A stretch of DNA of 64,000 bases from Zhengitettix transpicula (GCA_037074705.1 CM073592.1:88725129-88789128); one strand, 5' to 3'. Shown: positions 1 through 12,422, counted from the first letter of the stretch. Translations and numbers: made by a program. The notes: generated by a model from the letters alone, not told the origin.

Positions 1-1802
1 ACTCCTCCGCCTTGAAATTATTAGCTCCCTGTTCCAGTGCATACTCTGCGTTATTTACAGCTGCATGCGAAGCACCTAGGGGGCTATAAAGACTGCTTTA
101 TGGTGCCGACATTGCTACGTAGAAGATTGCATTTGGCTCTCTGCTGCTTTGACAATTTTTCTCCATACAAGGACACAAGTAGTTCCCATTAATGGGGTCA
201 TATTAAACACCCTCGCCTGTAATAAAACATGGCCGCACTGATCTAGTTCATGAGAAGAGGTTTTAAAATTATATAAATACTAAATGGTTATTCTAAAGCT
301 AAATAGTGACAATGGATGGGGTTAAATGGTGCCTCAATAATACTTGCCACGTATAAGTAGGAGCCATTTTCTTTTGCATGAAAACTAATAATAATCAAGT
401 ATAAATGTTTTCATTTAACGAATGTGTTCAACTGGAATATTTTCAGTTTCAGTTACATTTTATTTATTCATACGTCGCAGCACTACGTCAAGACTTTTCA
501 ATATACAGTAAACTGAAGTGTATTTATACGCCTGAATACAGCAACCCGCGATACATTCCCACCTTCTGCAGAAGGGCAAACGTTTTTTTAGTTTGTGTTT
601 GAGAAAGAAACATGTTTTTCAGACAAAATGAACTGATGCTATATTTTTATTTACATTTAAAATACTAGCAATACTATGGCACTAAAGAAGTACACGAATA
701 GGTACGCAATTGGTACCCTGTCGGAGGATGTAATTTTTTACTTCAATTTTGCTAAAGTGTTATGAGAGCTGAGAAACATTTCAACAGTTTTACTTGCCTT
801 ATTAGTTACAAGTTATGAATGAAAATGTCTTTTAAAATATATACTACTTAATTGTTTATTTTTTAAATTTCTTTTAATTCTAACAAGTTTATTTGGCCTG
901 TTTCCTAGATGATATAACAGGTCGTTTTTTAACAATGTTTTACTATTTGATTACATTTTATATTTTTTACAGATATGTTTGATTATTTTTAAATGTCTGT
1001 AAATATAATGTAGGATGAATTTCCACGATTACTTGAACATTAACAGTGAAACAGAAACAAAACTACTTTTAGGTTTAAGGTAGTAACAGTTTTATAATGT
1101 ATATATATACGCATTAGGAAAGCCTTCACAATTTCCTTGTCTCCTGATCCTTCTTAGGAAAGTTGGGATCCAAACCCGGCCTGTGTCCATCCTTCCTGCC
1201 TTTCCACTTCTATATATTTTGTTTATCAAACAACTCAAGGTTTTCCGGTTACGACCCACGTTTTCGGATTTCCTATATTCTCCTTAGTTTATTACTTACA
1301 TATTATCCTTCTTGTTAAATAAACTTTTATTATTATTATTGTTATATAATTTGTATTATGCATTTTGGTTTGGGAAAGTTATTTGCATTTTATTTTGATT
1401 AACCTTTCTATGCTATAGTTTATGGTCTATTTAATGTTGTTCAATTTATACATTGAGAAATTTTGAACTTTATATACATCCGGTTCAAGGATTTGGGAGT
1501 CCGGACCGATGACGAGTAAGTGGGGATTTATGATGTATTCATTTGTTTATATTAATTTCATTATTAATTATATTAACACTGTATTTTATAATAGTATGTC
1601 TTTATAAGAGACTATGTTCCTAGTGTCCTGTATTTTGATAATTCTATCGCAGATACCTGACTTGTCAAACCTTCTAGAGCCACGGTGAGTGGTGGGTCAC
1701 TAATTTTTTTCCATAGCCTCTCTCTTCTTAAGGTATTTCTTACTGTCTGGTCTAAGTCATAATTGGCGCAATCCAGTACCGTGTCTTCCGGTGTATATAT
1801 AC
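1..1802. other. AT-rich DNA, no gene seen
   Basis: No coding sequence or recognised element. A less AT-rich patch at about 1130-1260 is followed by AAATAAA and a (TTA)n run at 1326-1343. That could be the tail of an old retroposon, but no body could be identified. Confidence 0.5.
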
Positions 1803-2387
1803 TACTGGCTGAGTGCCGGGCGTTACCTGGGTTGTCATAATTAACAACTGGATAAACGACCACGAAAAATCTTCTTTCGACAAATATATCGGCCGTTTTA
1901 ACGTGCTTGAAAATTTCCTCCCCCGCCTACCCCAGCTTGTGAGGGTTAGAGGTTAAGTTTAATGTAATAATTTAACTCAGCGACATTCTTAACTCCGGAT
2001 TCGACACCAATTTCGGTTGTTTTTGAATTATTTTCATGTAACGCCCGTCAACCACTAGGGTACTCCCCTCCCATGCCAAAAGGGTTTGAAATTGTGCTCA
2101 GTATACATCAAGAGAAATTCTATCAATCTCATTCCCTGCAAAAAAGATTTATCGGACGCGAATATCGGCCGTTTTAGAATGTTTTAAAATTGGCAACACC
2201 GCCGCTGGGGATGGCAGCCATATTTTACCCCCGCTGTGTTTGCGTCCGATTCGCAAGGAACACGGGGTCTAAATTTGGTGAAATTTTCTGCATCGTGTAC
2301 ATTTACGTGCGGATCATACACACTGACAAAAAAAGACATACATATATACACAAAAAAACCTTTATTTTATTTATTACGTTATTTTAG
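1803..2387 (+). repeat. Family A dispersed repeat, complete-looking copy
   Basis: The copy starts with GGCTGAGTGCCGGGCGTTAC, matching the TAGCTGGATGCCCGGCGTTG start of the copies at 29681 and 46724. It ends in a stretch rich in ACA, then TTTATTTTATTTATTA, as the copy at 34926 does. The middle holds the family module: ATCGGCCGTTTTA, CTCCGGATTCGACACCAATTT, GTAACGCCC, CCTCCCATGCCAAAAGGG, then ATCAATCTCATT. ATCGGCCGTTTTA occurs twice (near 1889 and 2163), so about 1.3 module units are present. There is no coding capacity. Class is unknown; a non-autonomous retroposon is one possibility. Confidence 0.7.
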
Positions 2388-3289
2388 TTATGAAACAAGT
2401 TCAAAGGGTTTAGAGTATGTTGTTTATCACGATATCAGATATTAATATCGGGCATACTCGTACGCTTAAAGTATACAAAAGTGCTCTTTGACATATAAAA
2501 GAAAACCGCATCGTTTTGTATTAAACTTCCTATTCAAGCACTGTTGTGTCCTACGATTCTCCAAACGTCGCATGTTCAGAATTTAATTCCACTTCAGTAA
2601 ATATATAGAAAAAGAATGAACTGCATGACAAAAGAGTTTGAAATTAAAATTCATTTCATGGTTCTTTATTCATAACATTTCAAAATATTAAATTACTTTT
2701 TAACTTCCAGATTTTTAAATAGATGTTAAATTATATGAGAAAATATTACAGAATACATCTACAATATATTTTTATTTTAAATGTGTTTCTTTACACACTG
2801 TTGGAAAACGTTACAGCAATAACATCTAAATTTAGTTTTATGTCTTGGAGTCGAACAAAACACCTCAAAATATAGAAAATAAAATTTATATTATTAAAAA
2901 AGAAATGACGTATTAATACGCAGTAGTCCAGGCTTTCCATATTTAAAGCAAGGAGATTTCTAAATTGGGGCTGAAAATGATTGATGATAGAATGTTACTT
3001 AACACAATAATAATTCAAAAAGGAAATAATCCCAACCCTCGACGCATAAAAATGGAAATAAAGAAGTAGGAAGTAAGAAAATTACGTAATTATATTCAGA
3101 AGAATTCGCTACATGTTAAAAACATAAAAACTTATGATTAATTGTCAACAGATATTTTTTTACTTGACTTAATCCGTTATGTTTTATTAATGAGATATAT
3201 TAGTAAAACGTTAATTTTTTAAGAAATATCCGTTGTCGTACCCTCATACTAATTTTTACACGAGTTAACTCAAAAAATTTAAAATCATT
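2388..3289. other. AT-rich DNA, nothing recognised
   Basis: I see no open frame of note, repeat or RNA gene. Confidence 0.5.
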
Positions 3290-4440
3290 TAACCAGTTGG
3301 TTTTGGTAAACTACAAAGAAGAGGAAAGGGAAACCAGAGTCAGCCTAACTAACAAATGGAAAGCTTTCAGATAAACCCCCTGAACAACACAAACCTGATT
3401 ATCTGTCTTAGAACTACCTAACAACTGGAAGAAGATGTTGAAAGCTTCACCAGGCTTATTCGAAAACGACTTATAACGACACAAAAGTAAGTACTCACAT
3501 AACCAAAAAATTGAACTATCTTTGTGATATTAGAAAACTTTTCAAAATAAAAGAGCTATAAATAAATTACAACAGTCCAGAGACCCGGCAGACAAAACCA
3601 TATTTAACAACTAGACACAGAGGTTCAGAAGAAAACTAAAATTTTTTAAAGAAGAATCTTTAAACACATTTTTACAATAATTATCCAAACATGGAAAATA
3701 CAATTGCAGCATTCATGACAGATTACTTATAATTAAAGAAGATTATGAATATTCAGATCTGAAAGAAGTAAGAGACGGAGTGCCTCAAGGTAGCGTCCTG
3801 GGTCCTATCCTCTACTTCTTATATATATTCGTGATATCCATAAATTCGAAGGAACTGAGGTCGCAACATATGCATTAGAGAAATACTATAATTTCTTAAC
3901 TAGAAGACTACAAGCAGGCTACAATGTAATTGTTTACTGGACTAAACAATGGATAAAGTTAAACGAGAAGAAATCTACCAATATAGTAATTACAAAAAAC
4001 AACCAAAACACCCAACGTCTCTATATATAAATGTAACCATCGTGCTCTATGAGAACAGCGCTTATTACGTAAGCATGACTGGACAGCAAAATTAAATTGA
4101 AAGAAAATGTTATTAAAAGAAGGAAGGCTGAATTAAACATTAAATAATAGCAATAGTATTGCTAATTAAAATTAACTACAAACATTTAATCTCCAACAAA
4201 CTCCTGATTTACAACCACATATTGAAACCAATATGGTCCTACAGTATCCAGCTTTGGGGTTGTGACACAAACATTAAATGTATCCAAACTTTTCAGAAGA
4301 AAGTGTAACGAAACGTCGTGAATGTGAAATACAGATCTCCGTATGGATCTTCGGATTGTAAGCATAAAAGAAGAAATAGAAAGATATTCTTGGAAGCATG
4401 AAGCTGGTCGTCCCTTCAGTATCAACCCAGTGGTCCAAAA
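3290..4440 (+). mobile_element. Decayed Jockey-type non-LTR retrotransposon (LINE)
   Basis: Fragments of one reverse transcriptase ORF appear in order but in different frames. At about 3550-3660 lies the endonuclease/RT linker (QQSRDPADKTIFNN), which resembles TRNPRHKTILNN of the better copy at 62795. From 3777 comes RT motif B, GVPQGSVLGPILYFLY. At about 3900-4030 is the thumb region (VYWTKQWIKLNEKKS). At about 4190-4270 is the C-terminal signature (NKLLIYNHILKPIWSYSIQLWG). The RT fingers, motif A and the FADD box are missing or unrecognisable, so the copy is internally deleted and dead. No endonuclease domain was found upstream. Clade assignment rests on motif wording typical of Jockey elements. 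The 3' end is uncertain. Confidence 0.8.
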
Positions 4441-5639
4441 ACTTTTGTAAAATCAAAACCGTACCAGAAGGCCAAGAAGAAAAAAACCAGCTGATCTTGT
4501 GTAATGTGCAGTGTATAACAGCAGAGCACAGTGCGTGAGTAAAGTGTACACATACTATGAAAAATGCAGAAGACAACATTGGATGGCCTAATCCATAAAT
4601 TTGTTGTTTAAGATTTAAAGAAGAAAATTAATGGTTAGTCTTTAAAGACTAGTTTCAATGGTAGATACACTGATGGTATTATAAAAAAAGGTAAACAATA
4701 ATTCCATTCAGTGGCTAAGAAATCCGATAAAAATCAGTGAAATCTCTCTCAATAACTCCAGCACACACACATCGACAATAAAATTTGTTTTTCTCTGATT
4801 ATGTGTTATTTCTCCACCGAGTATCCATTTATTATAATTGAAGTGAGTTACACAACTTACAGCTTCAATGTTTGTTATGTTTTGTATATTTTCTAATTGT
4901 CAATAAAAAAGCGCATAGTATGTTCACAAGTTTATTTTACGGTATAGTAGATATCTCTATGTTTAAACTTTTTAATTAAACTTTTAAATGTAGTATAACA
5001 AATAGTAATAACCAAATAGTAATAAAGACAATCTTTGTTTCATTCAAAATATAATTATATGTTATATGTTGTATGCTAAAGAAAAACACAGTTCCCCCCA
5101 AAATAGTAAGAAACCCTTGTAACAATGCTTTGTTTTTTTAATGATAACGCAGTTAGATCCACTAATTAGCAATTAAACAAACAACTGGCGCATGAAAGCG
5201 ACATAGACTCGCAATTTGTACTGTTTGTAGTCCTTCTGTATGCAATGAACTAAAAAAACGAATAATTGAAAATCATAAAGAATAGAAACATGAAAATAAA
5301 AAGTATGTTGTGTGACGATGAAGAGCATCCCAAGGTTATAAAACAATAAATCACATTTGAAGTACAGACGTTTCACACTTACAACTCAATATCAAAAGCG
5401 TGAAAAAAAATTCAAGTCTTAGTTATTGTTAGAAATTAATTGTTACAACTAACTTTTTGTTAATGAACAAACGAATTTTGGCCAATGTGATGCTTTTAAA
5501 TCAGTAATGTAGCAAAATTCTATTGTTCTTAAATTAAAGAATCGAGATGGAATCCTATATGGGCCTGTATGGCTGAGTTTCAAATGTAAACTTCTTTTGT
5601 TTCTCTAGAATTAAACTATTTTTCTTTCATTACTTCTCC
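4441..5639. other. AT-rich DNA, nothing recognised
   Basis: The first 150 bases may include the 3' end of the preceding LINE. Beyond that I see only short frames without family resemblance. Confidence 0.45.
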
Positions 5640-5805
5640 ATTTCTACCACCCCAAGTAGTGGGGTTGTATGGGGAAGAATATATTCAAACGACTGATAAT
5701 TCAGTCGGATAAATATTTTTAGAGATAAAAGAGGTTGATATAGTTTCTACCGATGTTATCTGTGTATAATTTCAATCCCCTTACAGCATGAGGAAAGAGC
5801 GCACA
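5640..5805 (-). repeat. Family A repeat, worn fragment
   Basis: GTGTATAATTTCAATCCCC followed by AGCATGAGGAAA, and upstream GGATAAATA, match the reverse-strand module of the copy at 32550-33162 (GTGTATAATTTCAACCC, GGCATGGTGGGAA). The fragment lies just left of mariner copy 1, which may have landed in or near it. Confidence 0.5.
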
Positions 5806-5840
5806 AATTATTTTATTGTAATTTTATGTGTTGACGTATA

Positions 5841-7084
5841 CCACTGTGAACAAAAAGTAAGGTGAATTTATTGATAAAATATAAATTCTTTATTTATTCT
5901 TCCAAATCAATTTCATCCCCTTCAAAGTAATCCCCGTCCGATAAAACGCACTTTTTCGAACGCTTTTTCCAGTGCTCGAAACAGTCGGAATAGTCTTTTT
6001 CCGGTATAGCCTTCAAGACCTTCTTCGATTCGGTTTTTATCTCCTCAATCGTGTCAAAACGGCGTCCCCGCATTGACCTTTCGAGTTTGCTGAATAGCCA
6101 GAAATCGCACGGAGCCAAATCAGCCGAATACGATGAATGCAAAGAACCAATGCAGTATGACATGGTGCATTATCGTGATGAAGGAACCAAGAGTTGTTCG
6201 CCCATAATTCCGGCCGTTTCAGACGAATAGCTTCACGCAAACGACGCATAACGCTCAAATAATATTCTTTGTTGACAGTTTGGCCCGGCGGAAGGAATTC
6301 ATAGTGCACCACACCACGATAATCAAAGAAAACTGTCAACATGACCTTGATTTTCGGTCTTGCTTCACCTTTTGCACGATATTCGCTGGATTGGTCGGTG
6401 GTTTCAGGGTCGTATGCGTAAATCCAAATCTCGTCTCCAGTAATGATGCATTTCAAGTGGTCCTGATAGTCAGACAGCAAAGTTTCACACACATCAACGC
6501 GACGCTTTTTTTTCCAAAAAATTGAGCGATTTTGGCACCAATCCAGACTTGACGCGTTTGAGACACAAAACATTCTTCAAAATGGTTTGGGCTGAGCCAA
6601 ATGATATTCCAACACTATCAGCGTGATCTCTAATTGTCCATCGACGATTTTCAAGCACCAAATCTTTGATTTTTTTGACGTGGCCCTCTTTGGTAGACGT
6701 TGATGGTCGTTCAGAGCGCGGTTCGTCTTCAACGCGTTTTCGGCTTTCTTTGAACTCGTTGTGCCACTTATAAACGTTTTTTTTGCCATAGTTTGATCAC
6801 CAAAGGCCTTCCGCAAAATTTTCAACGTCTCCGCTCAAGAATATTCGTTCCTCAAACAAAATTTGATGCTAGTTCTTTACTCAACAAAATTACTCATTGC
6901 AAAAATCGAAAAATTCACTTTTGGTTGTTTACAAAAACAGGTGTAACTCGGAGATAATTAAACCTTTTAACAAACAGACGCTTGGCACATATTATAGACA
7001 GTCCTAGAAACCTAGGAAAAAAAATTTACCTGCCTTCCCGGGAGTTTTAAATGACCATTTCACCTTACTTTTTGATCACAGTGG
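5841..7084 (-). mobile_element. mariner transposon copy 1, non-autonomous relic
   Basis: Inverted termini are visible: CCACTGTGAACAAAAAGTAA at the left, and the complement of CCACTGTGATCAAAAAGTAA at the right. Both are flanked by the TA target dinucleotide (5839-5840 and 7085-7086). Length is about 1.24 kb, normal for mariner. It is the same family as the copy at 26153-27464, with nearly identical ends and most of the body alignable. The enclosed transposase is broken, so it could move only if another element supplied enzyme. Confidence 0.93.
5894..6897 (-). pseudogene. Broken mariner transposase (DD34D type)
   Basis: This would encode the cut-and-paste transposase of mariner copy 1. The start resembles that of copy 2 (a Met about 50 bases inside the right terminus), but stop codons interrupt the first residues and frameshifts scramble the helix-turn-helix region near 6580-6700. 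The catalytic core reads ITGDEIWIYAYDPET, then MLTVFFDYRGVVHYEFLPPG, then SWFLHHDNAPCHTALVL. That shows the first two catalytic aspartates. The frame then shifts, and the third aspartate appears as SADLAPCDFWLF, followed by GDYFEGDEIDLEE at the C-terminus. About 45-50 bases present in copy 2 between the second and third aspartates are missing here. The product cannot be functional. Confidence 0.92.
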
Positions 7085-7086
7085 TA

Positions 7087-8970
7087 CTATTTCCTCATAG
7101 TATAACTAATGGAATAAAATAAATCAAATCAAATCAAAAATTCATCCTCCAACGGATAGAACAACCTACTGCATTCAGAACATACAGAATACTGAGAACA
7201 ATTAAAAGTTAGTCTGTTAGTCGCTTTTCATCATTTCTATAATGACAGACTCTAAAACAATTTATTTAGATTCCATTACATATCAACAAAAAAATTACAT
7301 CCAAACTAGAATCTACCTGTCCGCGAGCCACAGACGATTCTCAAGACGGAGAAAGGGGAAAATTATCATACCTTTTAAGAATTATTACATAACTGTGCTA
7401 AATATTTAATTTCATCAGAGCAAAATATTTATTTTCTTAAAACCATAGTTTCCTTGTATTTATATAGATATTATTAAGTCCTTTCAATCTCTCAGAAAAC
7501 TAAAATTTAGCTCCCGTACAATTTTAAGATGAATATATATTATTGGAGGGCTGAAGTTATATAAATCGTGAATTTGCATTTAATTTTTCTTTATTTTCTG
7601 AACTGTTTGTTGAGCGCGTGTGTCAAAGCCAAATATTATTGTTAGATGTTGTTATGCGTTTTACTATTAAACATGTCTTCATTATATTTAATTTGTGTTA
7701 TGTTTGAGTTTTAGTACTAAATTTTTCTTTTTCATAATTATATATATTGTGTTTTCTGATGTTCTTTTATGCGACTTGTGAAAATATGCAATTACATTAA
7801 ATTAAAAGAAATTCTATCTACGTATGGCTTTTTATATCCCTGGTATAATGTAACTATAATAGTCTATATTTACTTGAATTTACGACGGTATATATAATCA
7901 AATATATATTACACACTAGCTGGGTACACTGACTTTGAAGATACCTGCTTAAAAAATAAAAGTTATATTAAAATAATACAAAATAAAGGAGAAAGTTAAT
8001 GTTAAAGATCAGCTGTTCTGTTTCGCTGACGTCACAACACTCAAATACTCATGGACTGACGTAATAAGTTGTTTTATAAACGTGGAAGGAGGGTATAAAA
8101 ACCAAGGTTTTTAAACAGAAACTTTTATAAATTCACATACCCAAATATTCAATAAAACTAAAAAACGGCTTTTACTATAATGGTTAAGTATTTAAAATAC
8201 AATTATCATTAACACAGTTGGGCGACAGCTGTTTGACTGCAAATATTTATATTACACGACTGTTATAATACTAATTTACACAAAATAGTACAGTTTCTCT
8301 TGTTTGCCTTGAAATTTACTATGGAAATATACCAGACCCCTACTATTCAAATTATAGTGGGTCGATATTTTACCATTAGAGACAGAGAAATCGAAGTATT
8401 ACTACATATAATCTCGATTTATTAAGGTATTTAACAGAAAATTTATGATTGTGAATTTTGCAGTATTTATTGAATTTTCGTCAAACTTTTAAAATTTACC
8501 ACTGCGTACTTGGATCGGTAATTACTTCTCTGCGACGTTCTCGTCTTGATATGATGAACGCAACTGTCGAAAACAGCAAAATGTTGTTCAAAGTACGGAC
8601 TTCTTTGCAGCGAACAGGATATAACAATTCGCCCCTGAGAGAATTTTCGCGTAGACCGCCTAGCACTCTCGTCTGGCATCGTAACAGCTCTCTCGGTTAT
8701 CCAACTTATGTTTTTATAATTTTGTATTGCAGTATCGTGATGTATGGCAATAAAAAATTTTCTTCACACACCATTAGAATTTAGTCGTTGCGCGAAGCCA
8801 GAAATAATTATTGACCGCTGTTCCTAACGAACAAACCGATAACGTTTTATAATGTTAATTAAATATACTAACGTTTAGTGCATTTTTAGGACATATTCAG
8901 GATGTTACAATTAGAAAGGTAGCAAAACCTTGGCTCAACATTATAACATGATTTATACATAAAGTAGAAA
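7087..8970. other. Mostly AT-rich DNA with one GC-richer patch
   Basis: A short (ATCAA)n run at about 7120-7139 looks like a LINE tail but has no recognisable body. A GC-richer patch at about 8500-8710 carries open frames on both strands (108 codons at 8458-8784 plus, 70 codons minus) with no family resemblance. TGACGTCA, a CRE-type palindrome, lies at 8027-8034. Confidence 0.45.
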
Positions 8971-9006
8971 CCCTGAAGAAGTCCCATAATGGAATAAACG
9001 TCTCCG
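8971..9006 (+). other. Ribozyme-like CTGAAGA motif (worn)
   Basis: CCCTGAAGAAGTCCC, a short loop, then GGAATAAACGTC fits the pattern CCTGAAGAAG-stem-CGAAACG seen at 27971, 47574-47688 and 56313-56348. CTGAAGA matches the hammerhead core CUGANGA, but the second core (GAAA) is altered to TAAA here. It may mark the end of a decayed Penelope-like insertion. Confidence 0.35.
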
Positions 9007-10027
9007 TATTTTTTGTTAATAAACTAATTTTCTGACATAAGGCCGTTTTTCCTTTATTTATGTTATTATGAATACCATATATGTTTTCATCGTTAAAAAA
9101 TTTTTATAATGGCTTAATTTTAATGAAAATAAATAGGTATTTATCCAAATTAACGAAAGTTATTCATTACACATACAGTCACATACAGTGTTAATAATTG
9201 TTATAGGAATAAACTTTTTGCCTATGTGATAATTTTTAACCTCATTGAAACCTTACACACATACATAGTATATCCTTAGTGCCTACCAAGTTTAATAATC
9301 CTCCATGATTATTTTTTATATTTGTTTATATTTGTCGTGAAATTGAAAATAGACGACTGAGGTCGGATCCTCTATTGCCTAAGAAGAATAAATGTTTTTC
9401 TATTGGAAACAATAATTTTAAATTTTCTTTCCTTCAACTCTAAACGCTATTTTTTATTTAATTTGAGTTAAATGACAGTTTTAGAACTATAAATGATTTA
9501 TAATAAAAGGTTTATTTGAATAAAAGTTAAATCAACCATACAAAACTTGTTTTGTGTTCTTTTACACCTCTTCTAAAGAAATACAAGGTTTTACGGTTAG
9601 AAAGTTTCGATGATATACATGCCACACGTTCCTCCAGACAAAGAGCCCGTGTTTCTGATATGGAAGATTGAACAACCTCGTATTTTTTTCGTGACGTCAC
9701 GTATACATGCCCGAGGCCAGAGGAAACATTTTAGCATTCAAAACAGATATCACGAATTACTTTTGAAAAATTCAATGGTTCTGGTGCAGAAGAAAACTCC
9801 TGGCTCTGATACGTTCACGTGGAAACAAGAAGCGTGCATTGTAGATTGTATTCATTTACACAGGGTGAGGCATTGCCTCGGAATTAAAACGATCTGTTTT
9901 AAAAATATTTTCGAACACGGACATGGATTAGAGAAATAATTGAAGGAGGTAAATAGTACTAAATTAATTAATGATATGTTTGGAATAAAAATTTGCGTGA
10001 TTTTTATTTCAAAACATATGCTTAAGA

Positions 10028-10030
<3 letters not shown>
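9007..10030. other. AT-rich DNA with an unassigned open frame
   Basis: A 109-codon frame runs 9610-9939 on the plus strand, in a stretch somewhat richer in GC than its surroundings. The translation shows no signal peptide, repeat or recognised domain, so a gene is not claimed. A 12-base perfect palindrome CGTGACGTCACG (9690-9701) lies inside it. Confidence 0.35.

Positions 10031-10083
<53 letters not shown>
10031..10083. repeat. (CA)n(TA)n microsatellite
   Basis: About 14 CA units are followed by about 12 TA units. The TA part abuts the LTR that starts at 10084 and forms one half of its split target site. Confidence 0.97.
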
Positions 10084-10089
<6 letters not shown>

Positions 10090-11163
10090 AAACAACAGAT
10101 TAGGGATTTATTTGCCCACGTTGGTGAAGCTATTTATGTAATAAATGAAATAGTGAGGGTTAATTAATGAATCAATTAACGAAAAATTATTTATATTTAA
10201 AAATTTATTGTTGATAAATTTACAATGTATAAGACCTATTTTGCACGCCGAAAGTCATCCAGTTAATAACAAATACTTAAATTTTTCATTTGTTAATTCG
10301 TGGCATTTATGGAAATACAATTATTATATCATTACAATCAAATACGTCGGATCTCTATATCTCAGGGTCACTACTGGGTTTGATAAGTAGAACAAAAGCA
10401 ATGTATAAACTGACAATTAACAATTCAAATATAAAAAGTTAACCTAAAACAATATGAAGATAAGTGAAACAGAAGAAAACTCAATTAAACGAAAACTGAA
10501 CGAAATCTGACTATACCTTTTTAATTATCGTTTACAAATTTGTATAAAAGTTTTGTTACTCACGGAATGTCTTTTTGGTACCAGATCTCTCTCTTGTATC
10601 TTAAAAACTACCACACTAAAAAGCCATTTTTACACTGGCTCTACACTTAATTGAAAAATATAATACACACAATTAAAATACTCGTCTTCTTCTATCTGGA
10701 ACCTCGGATGAGCCACCCCCTTTGGTCAGCTAGTGGATGCCGGTCTCCTCTATGCAAAAATCGTTCAATCAGCGTGAAGCAACCATTTGCTTCACCGTGT
10801 GCAAATTATTATATAAATCTCTCCGTAAAATATTTGCTTGCTTTCATGTAAAAATACAGGATCTCGCCATTTGTACTTTATATCTGCAGACTTTACTGAT
10901 TGTGGCTCTAGGTGAACTGAACTGTAATACGTCTCCCCATCGACTTTTAACTGTTTTATCTCTCGTACGCAGATTTTAGACTCCTTCACCTTTCATAGCC
11001 GATTCCAGACTGCCGTTCTCCAAGCGCATACTCAGTTCTCGAAGCGCGCGGTATCCATTGTTAAACAATGGAAAAAAAACCGCCTTCATTGTCTCCTTTA
11101 CGCATTCGTACCGCTAACAATTTCATTATATTAAAACAATTAATGGCTTGTTTAATTGGTATT

Positions 11164-11166
<3 letters not shown>
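10084..11166 (-). mobile_element. Solo LTR, gypsy-like, inserted in (TA)n
   Basis: Read on the minus strand, the element begins TGTAATACCAATTAAACAAG at 11166 and ends TTTATTATA at 10084; the final CA has become TA. ATAT flanks both ends, at 10080-10083 and 11167-11170, and both flanks are long (TA)n tracts. It shares conserved block 1 (10498-10537) and block 2 (10361-10383) with the other LTRs here, plus GGTACCAG near 10575. An earlier LTR-like end (TTATTACA, complement at 10137-10144) sits beside a primer-binding-like site. No protease, RT or integrase sequence adjoins it, so it is probably a solo LTR left by recombination. Confidence 0.72.
10114..10132 (-). other. Primer-binding-like site (tRNA-Lys type)
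   Basis: The minus strand reads TAGCTTCACCAACGTGGGC. The tRNA-Lys primer-binding site of retroelements is TGGCGCCCAACGTGGGGC. The right half (CCAACGTGG-GC) agrees well and the left half is worn. It lies 4 nt after the TTATTACA end of the LTR, where such a site belongs. Confidence 0.5.

Positions 11167-11224
<58 letters not shown>
11167..11224. repeat. (AT)n microsatellite
   Basis: 29 AT units directly follow the TG-end of the LTR on its left. Confidence 0.97.
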
Positions 11225-11226
<2 letters not shown>

Positions 11227-12009
11227 TTCAATTATTTAGTACCGACACACTAATGAATTATTAACGGAATATCTTCAAATTTTTCTAATTATATTATGTT
11301 AGGCTTAATTTTGTGTGTTTGTCACTTTAAATTTACGCCGCACTGTTGACTATAATGATGATAATATTATACCTCGTTTGATTTCACATTTAATGTAAAC
11401 AAAATGTGGTCATATCATTTTTTTATTCTTGAATAATTTTTATACAATACTATTTATTTAAATATTTTTGTTAGATAGAAATCATGACTGTCACAATCAG
11501 TGGGTCACGATAGTGCATTCACCATAATTTTACGAGTCCCAAACCGTAATACTGAAATACCGTTATAGTAATGTGGCAATTTATGATCAATGTTCCTCCT
11601 CATTTTTCAGTGTAGTGGAAATAAAAAGGTCGTTAAAAGTTTTAAAAGCTCCTTTCGATTAAAAAAAAAAGAATATGAGACAGAACGAGGTTACTTAATC
11701 CCTTACGAATTTTTAACATTCTGATAAAATTTAATTATTCTAAAATCTTACTTAGATCGAAAGGTTCCAGTGATGTACGAAATGGAGACGTTTTGTAAAT
11801 TTTAGGCGTAAAAAATCGTGTTGAAGTTAACTTGAGAAATTATGATATTTAGATATTTTCATATTTACGTGTATGAAAATTTGCATAAAATATACCATTT
11901 GGTAAAGCTCGTATCTGTATATACAGAAGTTCATGAATAAATGCAAGTATAAATTTCGACATCCATTGCATAAAAATATGAATTAATGTTATAATAATAT
12001 AGGTAGTAA
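11225..12009. other. AT-rich DNA, nothing recognised
   Basis: No open frame, repeat or RNA structure stood out. Confidence 0.5.
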
Positions 12010-12112
12010 GATGGGGGAAAAAAACTCAACAGATCCTGGAATAAAACCGGGACCACCGTTAAGTATGTAACTGCTATAACCATCTGTGCTACTCTGTCAA
12101 CCCCAGGTTTGT
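12010..12112 (-). repeat. tRNA-derived SINE head
   Basis: The minus strand reads GTAGCACAGATGGTTATAGC, a near-match to the RNA polymerase III box A consensus TRGCNNARYNGG. It is followed at tRNA-like spacing by GGTGGTCCCGGTTTTATTCC, whose last part resembles box B (GGTTCGANTCC). Those two promoter boxes are the hallmark of a tRNA-derived SINE. Box B has lost the CG pair, so the copy is old. It does not fold into a full tRNA by eye, so a functional tRNA gene is unlikely. Confidence 0.7.
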
Positions 12113-12256
12113 ATGAGTCTTCTCTATATTTTTTTGATATGACTGTATCTCAGACTAACGTAGTGTTCAATTTTTTTTATATGTTTACTTAGGACACTTT
12201 TAAGGAAGAACAAATATGGAAATTGATCATAGGTCTAATTTAAATATTTTATGAAG

Positions 12257-12422
12257 AAGAATGCTTAATCTTATGCTCAGCTCGAATGATTGAGAGAACG
12301 AGATAGAAAAATCTTAGCAGTAGCCCTGGCTTCTGTTCCAATTCCGGTCGAGTTCTATCTTTTTTACTTAATTCATTCAATTTCACTAAGCTCTCAATCT
12401 AAGCTTGAGATTAAGCATTCTT
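12257..12422. repeat. Foldback: imperfect inverted repeat
   Basis: AAGAATGCTTAATC...ATTGAGAG (12257-12296) is the imperfect complement of CTCTCAAT...GATTAAGCATTCTT (12391-12422). The loop is about 95 bases and contains partly complementary GATAGAA/TTCTATC. It could be a small MITE or foldback relic. Confidence 0.6.

Noticed and set aside
6280..6525. Plus-strand frame across mariner copy 1
   Set aside because: It is the shadow of the transposase on the other strand.
8458..8784. 108-codon open frame as a gene
   Set aside because: No domain, no coding pattern, and an overlapping frame of 70 codons on the other strand. It is best explained by a local GC-richer patch.
10031..11224. CRISPR-like or satellite array from the dense repeats
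   Set aside because: The repeats are dinucleotide microsatellites flanking an LTR. There are no spacers, and the genome is clearly eukaryotic.
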